Notes under the pieces: model-generated
Seen by the model: the letters and a program-made list of their open reading frames with translations, nothing else
The model's database searches: none
Told to the model about the DNA's origin: nothing
Shown here: piece after piece, positions 44,233 to 51,696 of the stretch
How the letters are laid out: each line of letters begins with the position of its first letter
Numbering within the stretch: the first letter of the stretch is position 1
Made by a program: the position numbers and the translations under genes
NCBI GenBank assembly: GCA_947478785.1
Contig: CANJXI010000022.1
Location: forward strand, 1 to 51,696
From: Caulobacteraceae bacterium
GTDB taxonomy: Bacteria > Pseudomonadota > Alphaproteobacteria > Caulobacterales > Caulobacteraceae
Reading direction: 5' to 3'
Length of the DNA: 51,696 nucleotides

Positions 44233-46602
44233 CTAGAAGGCGGCGGCCGCGCGCAGGCCGAAGGTGCGCGGGCGCTGGGGGGTGACCTGGTGGATGTCGG
44301 CGAAGGTGAAGGGGTTGCCGTAGCCGAAGGTGTCGCCGGACGCGTTGGCGGGGTTCAGCACGAAGACGCTGGCGCTCCACCGCCGCGTCGCGATCTCGGC
44401 CGACATGCGCCCCGTGGTGTAGGCGCCGGTGTTGGCGTCGGAGGGCGCGAAGGTCAGGCGGAAGCGCCCGATGAAGCTGGCCTCGGCGATCAGCCGCAGG
44501 GTGAGGTCGGGGCCCAGCTCGCGCTCGTAGCGGACCAGGATGTCGGCCGAGGTGCGTGGCGCGCCCGGCAGGCCGGCGCCGAGCGGGGCGGCGAAGTCGG
44601 GGTTGGTGCGGGTGAACCGGGGCTCGGCGAAGAGGGCGTTGGCCTGCACCGAAAGGCCGAAGTCGAAGTCGAAGACCCCCTCCGTCTCCAGGCCCAGGAT
44701 GCGGGCGTCGCCGACGTTGGCCGTGTAGGCGAGGCCCGAGGGGCGGTACTGGTCGGACTGGATGTTGGTCCAGCGGTCGTAGAAGGCCGCGGCGCGCAGC
44801 GCCAGGCGGCCCTCGAAGAACCGCCCCTTGGCGCCGAGCTCGAAATTGCGCAGGCGGTCGGGCGCGAAGGTGGTGCGGTTCTGCCGGATCATCAGGAAGC
44901 CGGTGGAATTCAGCCCGCCCGCGCGATAGCCCTCGGAATAGAGGCCGTAGATCAGTTGGCCGTTGTCGAACTGGTACTGCAGGGACACCTTGGGCGAGAT
45001 CCCGTTGAACACGCGGCGGCCGTACACCAGCCGCGATTGGCCGGGCGCGGTGACCACGATGTCCGAGGAGACCTTCAGGTCGGTCTCGAAGACCCGCGCG
45101 CCGGCCGAGACGGTCCAGCCCGGCGAGAATCGCCAGCTCCCCTCGCCGTAGAGGGCGATGTCGCGAATCTTGTCCCGGCGATTCTCGCGATAGACCGCGC
45201 TGGCGCCCATGTTGGGCTGCTGCACCACGAGGAACGACGGCGTGCGCTCGATGGAGCTGGACGCGTAGGCGCCGACCAGCCAGTCGAATTTCCCCTCGCC
45301 CTTGGAGGTCAGCACCACGTCCTGGACGAGGCGGCGTATCCGGGCGCGCTCGGAATAGACCCCGAGGTCCGCCTGGACGAGGCCGAAGGTCCCGGCCGCG
45401 GCGGCGGTGGCGTCGTACTGGCTGGCGAAGTCATGGCCCACATAGGCGGTGGACGAGACGAGGCGGGCCCAGCCCAGGTCGCCCTGCAGGCCGATGGCCC
45501 CCTCCGAGAAGTCGTTGTTATGAGACTCCCGCACCCGCTTGCCGGCCGCGCCTGGCAGGTTGGGGGTGGTGTACTGGGTGTCGCGCGAGCGCAGGTGCTG
45601 GATGGCGGCCGAGAGGTCGGCCTGCCAACCCGCGGACAGCTGGACGCGCAGGGCCGCGCGGCCGCCCGTGCGCGTGGTGCGGTCCACGTCCGAAAGCCCC
45701 AGGGCGACATTGTCCAGGTAGCCTCCCTGAAGGTCGCTGTAGGCGACCAGCCGAAGGGCCGCGCGATCGGTGACGAGGGGCGCGTTCCAGAACGCCTCGA
45801 CCTCATGGGACGGCGAGCCGCCCTTGGTGGTGGCGGCGCTGACCGCCACGCCGGCGGAGGCCATGGTGAGGTCCGGCTTGTTGGCGACGATGCGGTAGAC
45901 GCCGGCCAGGGCGCCGGAGCCATAGAGCGCGCCCTGGGGCCCGCGGACCGTCTCCACACGTTCCACATCGACCAGCCGCAGGTCGGGATTGGGGGCGTTG
46001 TAGTTGACCGGCACGTCGTCGAGGTAGGTGCCGACGGTGGAGCGGGCGCGGCCGGTGAAGGCGCCGTCCGAAAGGCCGCGCATCAGGAGCTTGTCCCGCC
46101 CGGGTCCCAGGTTGGTCATGGTCACGCCGACCAGCTGGCCGGCGGTGTCGCGGGTGTCGCCCGAGCCGGTGGCGCGCAGCTGCTCGCCGGAGATCGCGCT
46201 GACCCCGGCGGGCAGCGAATCAAGCCGCTCCGGCCGCCTGCGGGCCGTGACGATCAACTCGGTGACCAGGGGCGAGGCGGCGCTGACCTGGTGAGGCGGC
46301 GGGGAGGCGGTCGGCGGCAGGATGCGGACGGTCCTGGCGTCGATGATCCGGAAGGCGCAGGGCGCGCCGCCCAGGAGATGGCTCAGCGCCTGGTCGAGGG
46401 TATAGGTCCCGCGAAGCGAAACCCGGCCGCCGGGGCCACAGATCTGGGCGTTGAGCAGCGAGACGTCGGCCTGAACGGCCAGGTCGATCAGCGCGTCCCG
46501 GTAGGGCTTGGGGGCGATGGAGAATTGGCGGCGTGCGCCAGCGGCCTCAGCCCGGGTGGCGACCACGAGCAAGCACAGCGTCGCCACGGACGCGCGCAAC
46601 AC
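44233..46602 (-). CDS. TonB-dependent receptor with STN domain (FecA type)
   Basis: The 789-residue outer-membrane transporter has a signal peptide (cut near AEAAGA). Its STN signalling domain spans about 25-95 (FSIAPKPYRDALIDLAVQAD, SLLNAQICGPGGRVSLRG, FRIIDARTVRI). The plug has VSAISGEQL, GTYLDDVPVNYN and VETVRGPQGALYGSGALAG, and the barrel ends in FGLRAAAAF. The STN domain is the part that contacts FecR in cell-surface signalling. The start is a GTG at 46602 with only a weak ribosome-binding site; no better in-frame start exists. Ligand unknown; the plug resembles those of sphingomonad and Caulobacter organic-compound receptors rather than siderophore receptors. Confidence 0.93.
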   Translation of the reverse strand: MLRASVATLCLLVVATRAEAAGARRQFSIAPKPYRDALIDLAVQADVSLLNAQICGPGGRVSLRGTYTLDQALSHLLGGAPCAFRIIDARTVRILPPTASPPPHQVSAASPLVTELIVTARRRPERLDSLPAGVSAISGEQLRATGSGDTRDTAGQLVGVTMTNLGPGRDKLLMRGLSDGAFTGRARSTVGTYLDDVPVNYNAPNPDLRLVDVERVETVRGPQGALYGSGALAGVYRIVANKPDLTMASAGVAVSAATTKGGSPSHEVEAFWNAPLVTDRAALRLVAYSDLQGGYLDNVALGLSDVDRTTRTGGRAALRVQLSAGWQADLSAAIQHLRSRDTQYTTPNLPGAAGKRVRESHNNDFSEGAIGLQGDLGWARLVSSTAYVGHDFASQYDATAAAAGTFGLVQADLGVYSERARIRRLVQDVVLTSKGEGKFDWLVGAYASSSIERTPSFLVVQQPNMGASAVYRENRRDKIRDIALYGEGSWRFSPGWTVSAGARVFETDLKVSSDIVVTAPGQSRLVYGRRVFNGISPKVSLQYQFDNGQLIYGLYSEGYRAGGLNSTGFLMIRQNRTTFAPDRLRNFELGAKGRFFEGRLALRAAAFYDRWTNIQSDQYRPSGLAYTANVGDARILGLETEGVFDFDFGLSVQANALFAEPRFTRTNPDFAAPLGAGLPGAPRTSADILVRYERELGPDLTLRLIAEASFIGRFRLTFAPSDANTGAYTTGRMSAEIATRRWSASVFVLNPANASGDTFGYGNPFTFADIHQVTPQRPRTFGLRAAAAF

Positions 46603-46635
46603 GGCCGACCGCCTGGATATGGCGCCTCATCCCCC

Positions 46636-47637
46636 TCATGGCCGCGCCGCCTCATCGCGACGCGGCGCTATAGCCCGTTCAGAGGGTAGCGCCGTTATCG
46701 GGGCGAGCAAGGACAGCCGTCGAATAACCGCCGCCTGATCGTCGAGCACGAGGACGCCGGAGAAGCGGGTCTCGCCCTGCGCCGGGTCCCGCAGCTGGAT
46801 CGGCGTGGCGAATTGCTGGTTCAGGTCGACCACCACGTCGCGCAGGGCTTCGTCGCGGTAGATCAGCCGTCCGGTGCGCCAGGCGAACACCTCGCCGGGC
46901 GCCGCGGCGCGGATTCTGGCCTCGCTCTGGCCCTCGGCATGGTCGAGGCGCTGGCCGGGATGCAGGCGATAGGCGCGGCCCTTGGCGCCGTCGGCCGGCA
47001 GCACCTCGACCACGCCGCGCTCGACGGTGACCGAGAGACGGCCTTCGTGGCGACGCACGTCGAAGCGGGTGCCGACCACGCGCACGGTCCGGTCGCCGAC
47101 GGCGATCATGAACGGGCGCCGGGAGTCGGGGGCGACGTCGAAGACGGCCTCGCCACGCGGCATGTCGATATGGCGCTCGTGGCGGCCCAGCGACACGGTC
47201 ATGGCCGCGCCGGCGTTGAGATCGACGACCGAACCGTCGGCGAGCTTCACCGTGCGGTGTTCGCCCTTGCCCGTGACATAGGTCTGCGGGGCCTGGGCGA
47301 GCAGGCCATAGGGGGCGACGGCGATGGCGATGGACGCCGCGGCCGCCATGCCGCCGGCGACGATCCAGGCGCGGCGGGCGTTGGCGGGCGAGCGGCGGAG
47401 GCCTTGTGCAATGGCCAGCGCCTTGGCCTCGACCTCCTGCATCACGGCCAGCGCGTCGTCATAGGCCGGGCCATTGGCGTCGGACGCCGAGAGCCAGGCG
47501 TCGAACGCCGCCACATCGGCGTCGGAAAGGTCGCCGGCCTGCAGCCGCACGACCCATTCCGCGGCGTCCGCGCGCCGCCGGTCCTCTCGATCGTCAGGGG
47601 TGGGCTTGGGTGCGCGGGCGATCATCGATCCATCCAT
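46636..47637 (-). CDS. FecR-type anti-sigma / signal-relay protein
   Basis: The 333-residue inner-membrane protein has a cytoplasmic DUF4880 domain (about 15-65: WVVRLQAGDLSDADVAAFDAW), one membrane helix at about 92-110, and a periplasmic FecR domain. That domain shows TVKLADGSVVDLNAGAAM, RGEAVFDVAPDSRRPF and VRVVGTRFDVRRHEGRLSVT. A C-terminal part resembles DUF4974 (LIYRDEALRDVVVDLN). It relays occupancy of the receptor to the ECF sigma factor. I chose the ATG at 47637. An ATG at 47727 overlaps the sigma stop in ATGA, but its extra 30 residues do not look like the family, and an ATG at 47625 is also possible. Confidence 0.9.
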   Translation of the reverse strand: MDGSMIARAPKPTPDDREDRRRADAAEWVVRLQAGDLSDADVAAFDAWLSASDANGPAYDDALAVMQEVEAKALAIAQGLRRSPANARRAWIVAGGMAAAASIAIAVAPYGLLAQAPQTYVTGKGEHRTVKLADGSVVDLNAGAAMTVSLGRHERHIDMPRGEAVFDVAPDSRRPFMIAVGDRTVRVVGTRFDVRRHEGRLSVTVERGVVEVLPADGAKGRAYRLHPGQRLDHAEGQSEARIRAAAPGEVFAWRTGRLIYRDEALRDVVVDLNQQFATPIQLRDPAQGETRFSGVLVLDDQAAVIRRLSLLAPITALPSERAIAPRRDEAARP

Positions 47638-47723
47638 GCGCCCGTCTGCGGACGCCTGTCGTTGGTATAGACGGCGCCGCGGGGGCCAACCCCCCTGTGT
47701 ACAACTATAAGTTTTGTTTTTGC

Positions 47724-48263
47724 TCATGGGGCGAGCCTTGCGGTGAGCGCCTTGAGGGCGGCGCTGACGTGTTTCTCGACGGCCTTGACCGACAGGCCCA
47801 TGACCGAGGCAGTCTGGGCGTGGCTCAGGCCCTCGAGCTTATGCAGGCGAAAGGCGCGGCCCATCTGCGGCGGCAGGTCGGAGACCGCGGAGACCAGCCG
47901 CCGCAGCCGCTGGGCCGAGGCGGCGGCCTCGTCGGCGGGCGGCTCATGGGCGATGTCGACGCCGGCGATCTCGGTATGGGCCACCTGCCGCCAGGCCTGG
48001 TCGCGCGCCGCGGCCCGGGTCTCGCCCCGGGCCCGGTCGAGCATCAGGTTGACGGCCATGCGAAAGAGCAGGGCCCGGGGGTTCTCCACGGGTTCGGCGC
48101 GTTCGCGGGTGGCGATCTTCAGATAGAGTTCCTGGGCCAGATCCTCGGCGATTGCGATCGATCCGGCGCGGGCGGCCAGGAACCGCACGAGATTGGCGCG
48201 GCGCGCCAGGTACTCGGCCAGCAGCGGATCGTCGGGACGGGGATTGGGCGCGGCGACCTTCAT
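47724..48263 (-). CDS. ECF sigma factor, FecI-like
   Basis: The 179-residue sigma factor has region 2 (NLVRFLAARAGSIAIAEDLAQELYLKI, NPRALLFRMAVNLMLDRAR) and region 4 (LPPQMGRAFRLHKLEGLSHAQTASVMGLSVKAVEKHV). It directs RNA polymerase to the promoter of the FecR and receptor genes once FecR is signalled. It heads the row sigma, FecR, receptor on one strand. Region 2.4 ends with D-R-A-R-G-E, usual for the group. A short GC-rich inverted repeat (CCGGCCG ... CGGCCGG) lies just upstream of the start. Confidence 0.92.
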   Translation of the reverse strand: MKVAAPNPRPDDPLLAEYLARRANLVRFLAARAGSIAIAEDLAQELYLKIATRERAEPVENPRALLFRMAVNLMLDRARGETRAAARDQAWRQVAHTEIAGVDIAHEPPADEAAASAQRLRRLVSAVSDLPPQMGRAFRLHKLEGLSHAQTASVMGLSVKAVEKHVSAALKALTARLAP

Positions 48264-48402
48264 GCGCCGGCCGCCTCCACGACGGCCGGTCCAAGAGGTT
48301 GGTCGCCATGCCCTGGCCGGTCCATCAACGTCCCCTGAGCTCCGGACGCAAATGTGACCCGTTTTGCCCGGACTCGCCAAGCCCCTCGCCCCAGGCCGCC
48401 GA

Positions 48403-49119
48403 TCAGGCGGCGGACTCCCGCAGGTGCAGGTAGCTGGAATCGAATTCCCCGGCCGCCTGCAGGCCCGGCCAGTCGAGGACCACCAGCTCGCCACCCCTGA
48501 GCGACAGCAGGCCCTCGCCGCGCAGGGCCTGCAGGGTGCGGTTGGTGTGGACCGCCGAGAGGCCGGTGGCGTCGCTGAGGTGCTGCTGGGTGATCGGGAA
48601 GGCGCAACGGCCATTGTCGACCAGTCCGGCGCGTTGCAGCCTGACGACCACCTCGCAGAAGAGGTGGGCGATGCGGACATAGGCGGTGCGCCGCCCGATG
48701 TTGAGGATCCACTCGCGGAAGATCGCGGCGTCCTTCAGCGTCATCGTCCAGAAGCGGCGGCCCACGCGGGGATGGGAGTCCATCAGGTCGAGCAGCCTGG
48801 CGTGCGGCAGGTGGAGCACCTCGCCGGCGGTGAGCGCGGTGAGGCCGTGGTCCATGGGCAGGAAGAGGCCCTCCAGGTCGATCATGTCGCCCGGCGTGTG
48901 GAACGACATGATCTGGCGGCGGCCGTCGGCGAGCGTGCGGTGGCGGAAGGCCTGGCCCTCGAGCAACAGACGGCAGTGGGCCGGCGCGTCGCCCTCGGCG
49001 ACCAGTTCCGCGCCCGGCGCGAAGGGGCGCGAGACGGCGCCCAGCGACTCGACCGCCTCCCGTTCGCCGGAGGTCAGCGGGCCCAGGACCTCGAGCGACT
49101 CGATCAGGCGTCGGAACAT
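48403..49119 (-). CDS. Crp/Fnr-family regulator 1
   Basis: The 238-residue protein has an N-terminal cyclic-nucleotide-binding-like beta roll (FAPGAELVAEGDAPAHCRLLLEGQAF, RQIMSFHTPGDMIDLEGLFL) and a C-terminal winged HTH (FPITQQHLSDATGLSAVHTNRTLQALR). No N-terminal cysteine cluster as in FNR is present. The recognition helix reads S-A-V-H-T-N-R, where FNR has E-x-x-S-R, so it should not bind FNR sites. The start is the ATG at 49119; a TTG four codons earlier is open. The ECF sigma gene follows 139 bp downstream on the same strand. Confidence 0.9.
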   Translation of the reverse strand: MFRRLIESLEVLGPLTSGEREAVESLGAVSRPFAPGAELVAEGDAPAHCRLLLEGQAFRHRTLADGRRQIMSFHTPGDMIDLEGLFLPMDHGLTALTAGEVLHLPHARLLDLMDSHPRVGRRFWTMTLKDAAIFREWILNIGRRTAYVRIAHLFCEVVVRLQRAGLVDNGRCAFPITQQHLSDATGLSAVHTNRTLQALRGEGLLSLRGGELVVLDWPGLQAAGEFDSSYLHLRESAA

Positions 49120-49159
49120 GCCGCCATGCAAAGCATGGCTGGCGCAGGGTCCGAATAAA

Positions 49160-49975
49160 CTAGGTTAAGGTCGGCGAAGCTCTGCCGACAACGACTCTGG
49201 CGGAAATCGCGGATCGGGTATGAAACTCAGCTCCCGCGTCGGGCCGCAGATGCAAATATTCTGGCTCGAAGTCGCCGGCTGCCTGCAGCCGAAGCCAGTC
49301 GCTGATCACGGTTTCTGTCCCGTCCGAGGCAATCAGGCCGTCGCGCCTGATGTCCTGGAGCACCCGGTTGATATGCACTGTCGAAAGGCCCTGGGCGTCG
49401 CCAAGCTCGGCCTGGGTGACGGGAAAGACAAACCGGCGGCCTTCCGCCAGTCCCACGGCGTGCAGCCGCATGTAGATCTCGCAGTAGAGGTGGGCCAACC
49501 GCTGGTGGGCGTTGCGGCGGCCGATGTTGGCCAGCCACTCACGCAGGATAGCCGCGTCCACCAGCGTGTCGCGCCAGAGCGCGGTGCAAAGGCCCGGATG
49601 GGTCCGCACCAGGTCCGTCAGGGCGGCGTGCGGGATATAGGCCACCCGGCAGGGCGCGAGCGCGCCCAGGCTGTGGTCCATGACGCGAATCTGCAGCGTA
49701 TGCAGGTCGGGGATGTCGCCCGGGATGTGGAAGGACATGATCTGCCGCTGGCCCTGGCCCAGCAGCTTGTAGCGGCCGACGAACCCCTCGACGATCAGGC
49801 AGCATTCCGAAGGCGTCTCGCCTTCGTGGACGAGGTCGGTGTTCTCCGGGATGGACCTCAGGCGCAGTGGCAGGCCGGCCAGCGCGTCGCGTTCGGCGGC
49901 GGTCAGCACCGCGATGGAGGCAAGCTTGCGGATCAGCCGCTCGTGCTCGGTGGCGGTGGCTGGCAGGCTGTTCAC
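49160..49975 (-). CDS. Crp/Fnr-family regulator 2
   Basis: The 271-residue protein has the same plan as its neighbour: beta-roll segments IPENTDLVHEGETPSECCLIVEGFV and RQIMSFHIPGDIPDLHTLQI, then an HTH with FPVTQAELGDAQGLSTVHINRVLQDIR. The C-terminal tail is about 25 residues longer than in the other two. Two adjacent cysteines (E-C-C-L) lie in the sensory domain. The start is a GTG at 49975 with GGAG upstream. It ends 40 bp before the start of regulator 1 and is divergent from regulator 3, so the two may share a control region. Confidence 0.9.
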   Translation of the reverse strand: MNSLPATATEHERLIRKLASIAVLTAAERDALAGLPLRLRSIPENTDLVHEGETPSECCLIVEGFVGRYKLLGQGQRQIMSFHIPGDIPDLHTLQIRVMDHSLGALAPCRVAYIPHAALTDLVRTHPGLCTALWRDTLVDAAILREWLANIGRRNAHQRLAHLYCEIYMRLHAVGLAEGRRFVFPVTQAELGDAQGLSTVHINRVLQDIRRDGLIASDGTETVISDWLRLQAAGDFEPEYLHLRPDAGAEFHTRSAISARVVVGRASPTLT

Positions 49976-50044
49976 GGAAGCTCCGGCGCAGCCGGGGAGC
50001 GGTTGCGCCAGCTCGGCGCATGGGCGCGCGCCAAATGCTTGGGG

Positions 50045-50090
50045 AGCCTAGGCTTTTTTACGTGGGTTGCCGGCTTACATAGGTTAAGGT
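50045..50090 (+). promoter_or_regulatory. Control region between two Crp/Fnr genes
   Basis: The 136-bp gap contains AGCCTAGGCT (a perfect 10-bp palindrome at 50045-50054) followed by six T, and TAGGTTAAGGT at 50080-50090. The same 11-mer occurs at 49161-49171, upstream of regulator 1. The 11-mer may be a shared operator, or part of a -10 region. Confidence 0.3.
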
Positions 50091-50111
50091 GCGGCTCGCG
50101 CGGAGACGTCT

Positions 50112-50867
50112 ATGCCGGCCGCCTTTGTCAGAAAACTTGAGCATGGCGCCCCGCTCACCGCGGCGGATCGCGGCGCACTGGCCGCCGCCGTCGGATTCAC
50201 CAAGACCTTACCCGCGCACCAGGACATCATTCGCGAAGGCGAGCGTCCCGAGTACGTCCATGTGGTGCTGTCGGGCTTCGCCTGCCGCTACCGGTCGCTG
50301 CCTGACGGCGGGCGCCAGATCATGGCCTGGCTGGTGCCCGGGGATTCCTGCGACCTCCATGTCTCGATCCTGGGCAAGATGGATCATTCGATCGCCACGC
50401 TTTCAATATCTCGCATCGCCTTCCTGTCGCGGGCAGAGGTCGAAGCGCTGACCACGTCGAGCCCGACGATCACCCAGGCCTGCTGGTGGGCGACGCTGGT
50501 GGACGAGGGCATCCTGCGCGAGTGGCTGGTCAACATGGGCCGCAAGGCCGCCGACAGGCAGATCGCGCACATGTTCTGCGAGCTGCTCAGCCGTCTCGAG
50601 GCCGTGGGCCTGGCGAAGGGCCACGCGTTCGAGCTGCCCTTGACACAGGTCGAACTGGCCGACGCGGTGGGCCTTTCCAGCGTGCACGTGAACCGGGTGA
50701 TCCAGGACCTGCGCGACCAGGGCCTGATCCGTTGGCGGGGCATGGCCTTCGAGGTGATCGACCGGCCGCGGCTGACGGCGCTGGCCGGCTTCGACGCCAA
50801 CTACCTGCACTTGCGCGCGCGCCAGAAGGCCGCAGGGGCGCTGATCGCCGGAACGGACGCCGCATAG
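50112..50867 (+). CDS. Crp/Fnr-family regulator 3
   Basis: The 251-residue protein has beta-roll segments LPAHQDIIREGERPEYVHVVLSGFA and RQIMAWLVPGDSCDLHVSIL, a dimer helix, and an HTH with LPLTQVELADAVGLSSVHVNRVIQDLRDQG. It shares the helix motif S-x-V-H-x-N-R and the segment A-N-Y-L-H-L-R near the C terminus with the two regulators on the other strand. Those shared motifs suggest common ancestry by duplication. GGAGA lies upstream of the ATG. The signal it senses is unknown; the Arg that binds cAMP phosphate in CRP is not evident. Confidence 0.9.
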   Translation: MPAAFVRKLEHGAPLTAADRGALAAAVGFTKTLPAHQDIIREGERPEYVHVVLSGFACRYRSLPDGGRQIMAWLVPGDSCDLHVSILGKMDHSIATLSISRIAFLSRAEVEALTTSSPTITQACWWATLVDEGILREWLVNMGRKAADRQIAHMFCELLSRLEAVGLAKGHAFELPLTQVELADAVGLSSVHVNRVIQDLRDQGLIRWRGMAFEVIDRPRLTALAGFDANYLHLRARQKAAGALIAGTDAA

Positions 50868-50972
50868 GGTGCGTTCAGACGGCGCAATGGACGGGTCTCG
50901 CGTATCTGAGGCCTGGCCGAAGCAGCTTGGCCCTGCCGGCCGCGAGGCCGGCGGGGCCTCGTCGCCGCGCGG

Positions 50973-51404
50973 TCAGCCGGCGCGGCTGACCTGATCGTTC
51001 GCGGGGACGGCGTTGGCGGCCTTGGCCAGGGCGGCCAGCAGGCCTGAGACCAGGATCGGCTTGGAGACGAAGTCGCAGAAGCCGAACTGGCGATAGGCCT
51101 CGGGCGGGCGGGAAACCACGTCGGCGGTCAGCGCGATCACGGGGGTGGCGCGTTCGGGCCCCGGCAGGGCGCGCAGGCGCCGGACGACCTCCAGGCCGCT
51201 CATGCCGGGCATGTGGATGTCCATCAGCACCACGTCGAAGGGCTGGCTGACCAGCCGGGCCAGCGCCTCGTCGCCGCTGGCCGCGGCGACGCCGGTGTGC
51301 CCGAAGGCCAGCAGGATCTCCTCGACGACCCGCCGGTTCATGGGGTCGTCATCGACATGCAGGACGTTCAGCGGCCGCCCGGCTGTGGGAAGGGACTGCG
51401 ACAC
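50973..51404 (-). CDS. Single-domain response regulator
   Basis: The 143-residue protein is a receiver domain with no output part: acidic pocket D18-D19-D20, phosphoacceptor D62 in LMDIHMPGMSG, the switch Thr in ALTADV, and K115 in DFVSKPI. Such proteins act in phosphorelays or by binding partners, as DivK and CpdR do in Caulobacter, though it is not obviously either. The pattern V-L-H-V-D-D-D-P-M-N-R is typical of receivers from hybrid kinases. The start is a GTG at 51404. No kinase is adjacent; the HWE kinase at 41.5-43.2 kb is the nearest intact one. Confidence 0.9.
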   Translation of the reverse strand: MSQSLPTAGRPLNVLHVDDDPMNRRVVEEILLAFGHTGVAAASGDEALARLVSQPFDVVLMDIHMPGMSGLEVVRRLRALPGPERATPVIALTADVVSRPPEAYRQFGFCDFVSKPILVSGLLAALAKAANAVPANDQVSRAG

Positions 51405-51648
51405 CTCGGTGTTTGCTCCATTGCCGGCCCGCCCGAGAGGCGACTACCCGACATACGCGACGCTAAGCTGACCCCAGTTCGCTAAGGTAAGGATTACAAA
51501 CGTGGTTGAGGGCGATTAACCCGTGGCTAACGGGTTCGCGGATCGCGCCGGGGGATGTCCCGAGGAATGTTGAAATAGGAGGGGGTCGGCGTTGCCCGCC
51601 TTGAGCCGGTAGGCTCGGGGTGCTGATTCCACGAAGAAAGGCAACGCC
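51405..51648. other. Intergenic region without a recognised gene
   Basis: The 244 bp separate the divergent regulator gene from the partial gene at the window edge and must hold both promoters. Visible structures are CCCGT-GGCTA-ACGGG near 51521-51535 and GAGCC-GGTA-GGCTC at 51603-51616. No coding frame or clear sigma70 promoter stands out. Confidence 0.5.
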
Positions 51649-51696
51649 ATGAAGAGGACTACCACGACGCCGGCGGCCGGTGCGACGGCGATGATG
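51649..51696 (+). CDS. Start of a gene cut by the window end
   Basis: An ATG at 51649 is preceded by AAAGG at a suitable distance. The frame stays open to the end (MKRTTTTPAAGATAMM). The 16 residues are too few to identify the product. Confidence 0.45.
   Translation, partial: MKRTTTTPAAGATAMM

Noticed and set aside
44221..46689. Open frame of 822 codons antisense to the STN-domain receptor
   Set aside because: The receptor carries a signal peptide, STN, plug and barrel on the other strand; the antisense product is low complexity.
47638..47727. 30-residue N-terminal extension of FecR from an ATG that overlaps the sigma stop (ATGA)
   Set aside because: The extension does not resemble the DUF4880 start, and the underlying DNA is unusually AT-rich and then hairpin-forming, more like a control region. 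The ATGA overlap keeps some doubt.
48403..50867. The three Crp/Fnr proteins as the regulators of the FNR box at 14071-14084
   Set aside because: Their recognition helices read V-H-x-N-R instead of the E-x-x-S-R that contacts TTGAT, so this link is not supported.

Overview
The window is about 51.7 kb of very GC-rich DNA (third codon positions almost always G or C) from an alphaproteobacterium. The best fit is Caulobacterales, and Phenylobacterium or a close relative is the most economical guess. The grounds are the recA-alaS-icd neighbourhood, a purB / ATPase-zeta (DUF1476) / purC-purS-purQ / purL / bolA-grxD neighbourhood, DUF2277, and abundant TonB-dependent receptors. The genus is an inference; no 16S rRNA gene is present. 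I saw no phage, plasmid, insertion sequence, integrase, rRNA gene, intact tRNA gene or CRISPR array.

Layout. 1-14.1 kb is mostly housekeeping: the recA 3' end, alaS, icd, a class A beta-lactamase-like lipoprotein divergent from a TrmJ-type tRNA methyltransferase, rpsD, an AHL-lactonase-like hydrolase, the grxD/bolA iron-sulfur pair, a family VIII esterase/beta-lactamase, a CinA-domain protein, a PPOX-fold protein, DUF2277 and purL. 13.9-14.45 kb is a 0.57 kb gap without a protein gene. It holds a perfect FNR/FixK-type palindrome, a multi-hairpin RNA candidate ending in a strong terminator on the minus strand, and a second structured RNA candidate ending in a terminator on the plus strand. 14.4-30.5 kb is an accessory catabolic block: two tandem glutathione transferases; an SDR, MFS, amidohydrolase, class III CoA-transferase and EthD-domain set; a DUF2189 membrane protein; a cytochrome P450; a TauD-type dioxygenase; an XRE regulator; an OmpA-type lipoprotein; a proline-rich TonB-like protein; a PQQ- and heme-c-dependent alcohol dehydrogenase; and an acyl-CoA dehydrogenase. 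30.5-36.5 kb holds the rest of the purine genes (purQ, purS, purC, purB), interrupted by a second amidohydrolase and a small lipoprotein.

36.5-51.7 kb is a signalling and uptake region. A TonB-dependent receptor, a YfiR-like periplasmic protein and a CHASE8-like hybrid histidine kinase form one overlapping operon, and the kinase has a 1-nt frameshift in its receiver domain. A triple-PAS HWE kinase, a family 2 glycosyltransferase and a complete FecI/FecR/FecA-type system (ECF sigma, FecR, STN-domain receptor) follow on the other strand. Then come three Crp/Fnr-family paralogues and a single-domain response regulator.

How the parts fit. PurS, PurQ and PurL make the three-subunit FGAM synthase, but the catabolic block separates purL from purQ by about 16.7 kb. 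The catabolic block looks able to activate an acid as a CoA thioester, oxidise it, and oxidise an alcohol in the periplasm; no substrate can be named from sequence. The most unusual points are the FNR-boxed intergenic RNA locus at 13.9-14.4 kb, the outer-membrane-to-kinase cassette at 37.3-41.5 kb, the three Crp/Fnr paralogues with an atypical recognition helix, and an intrinsic terminator in the purC leader.
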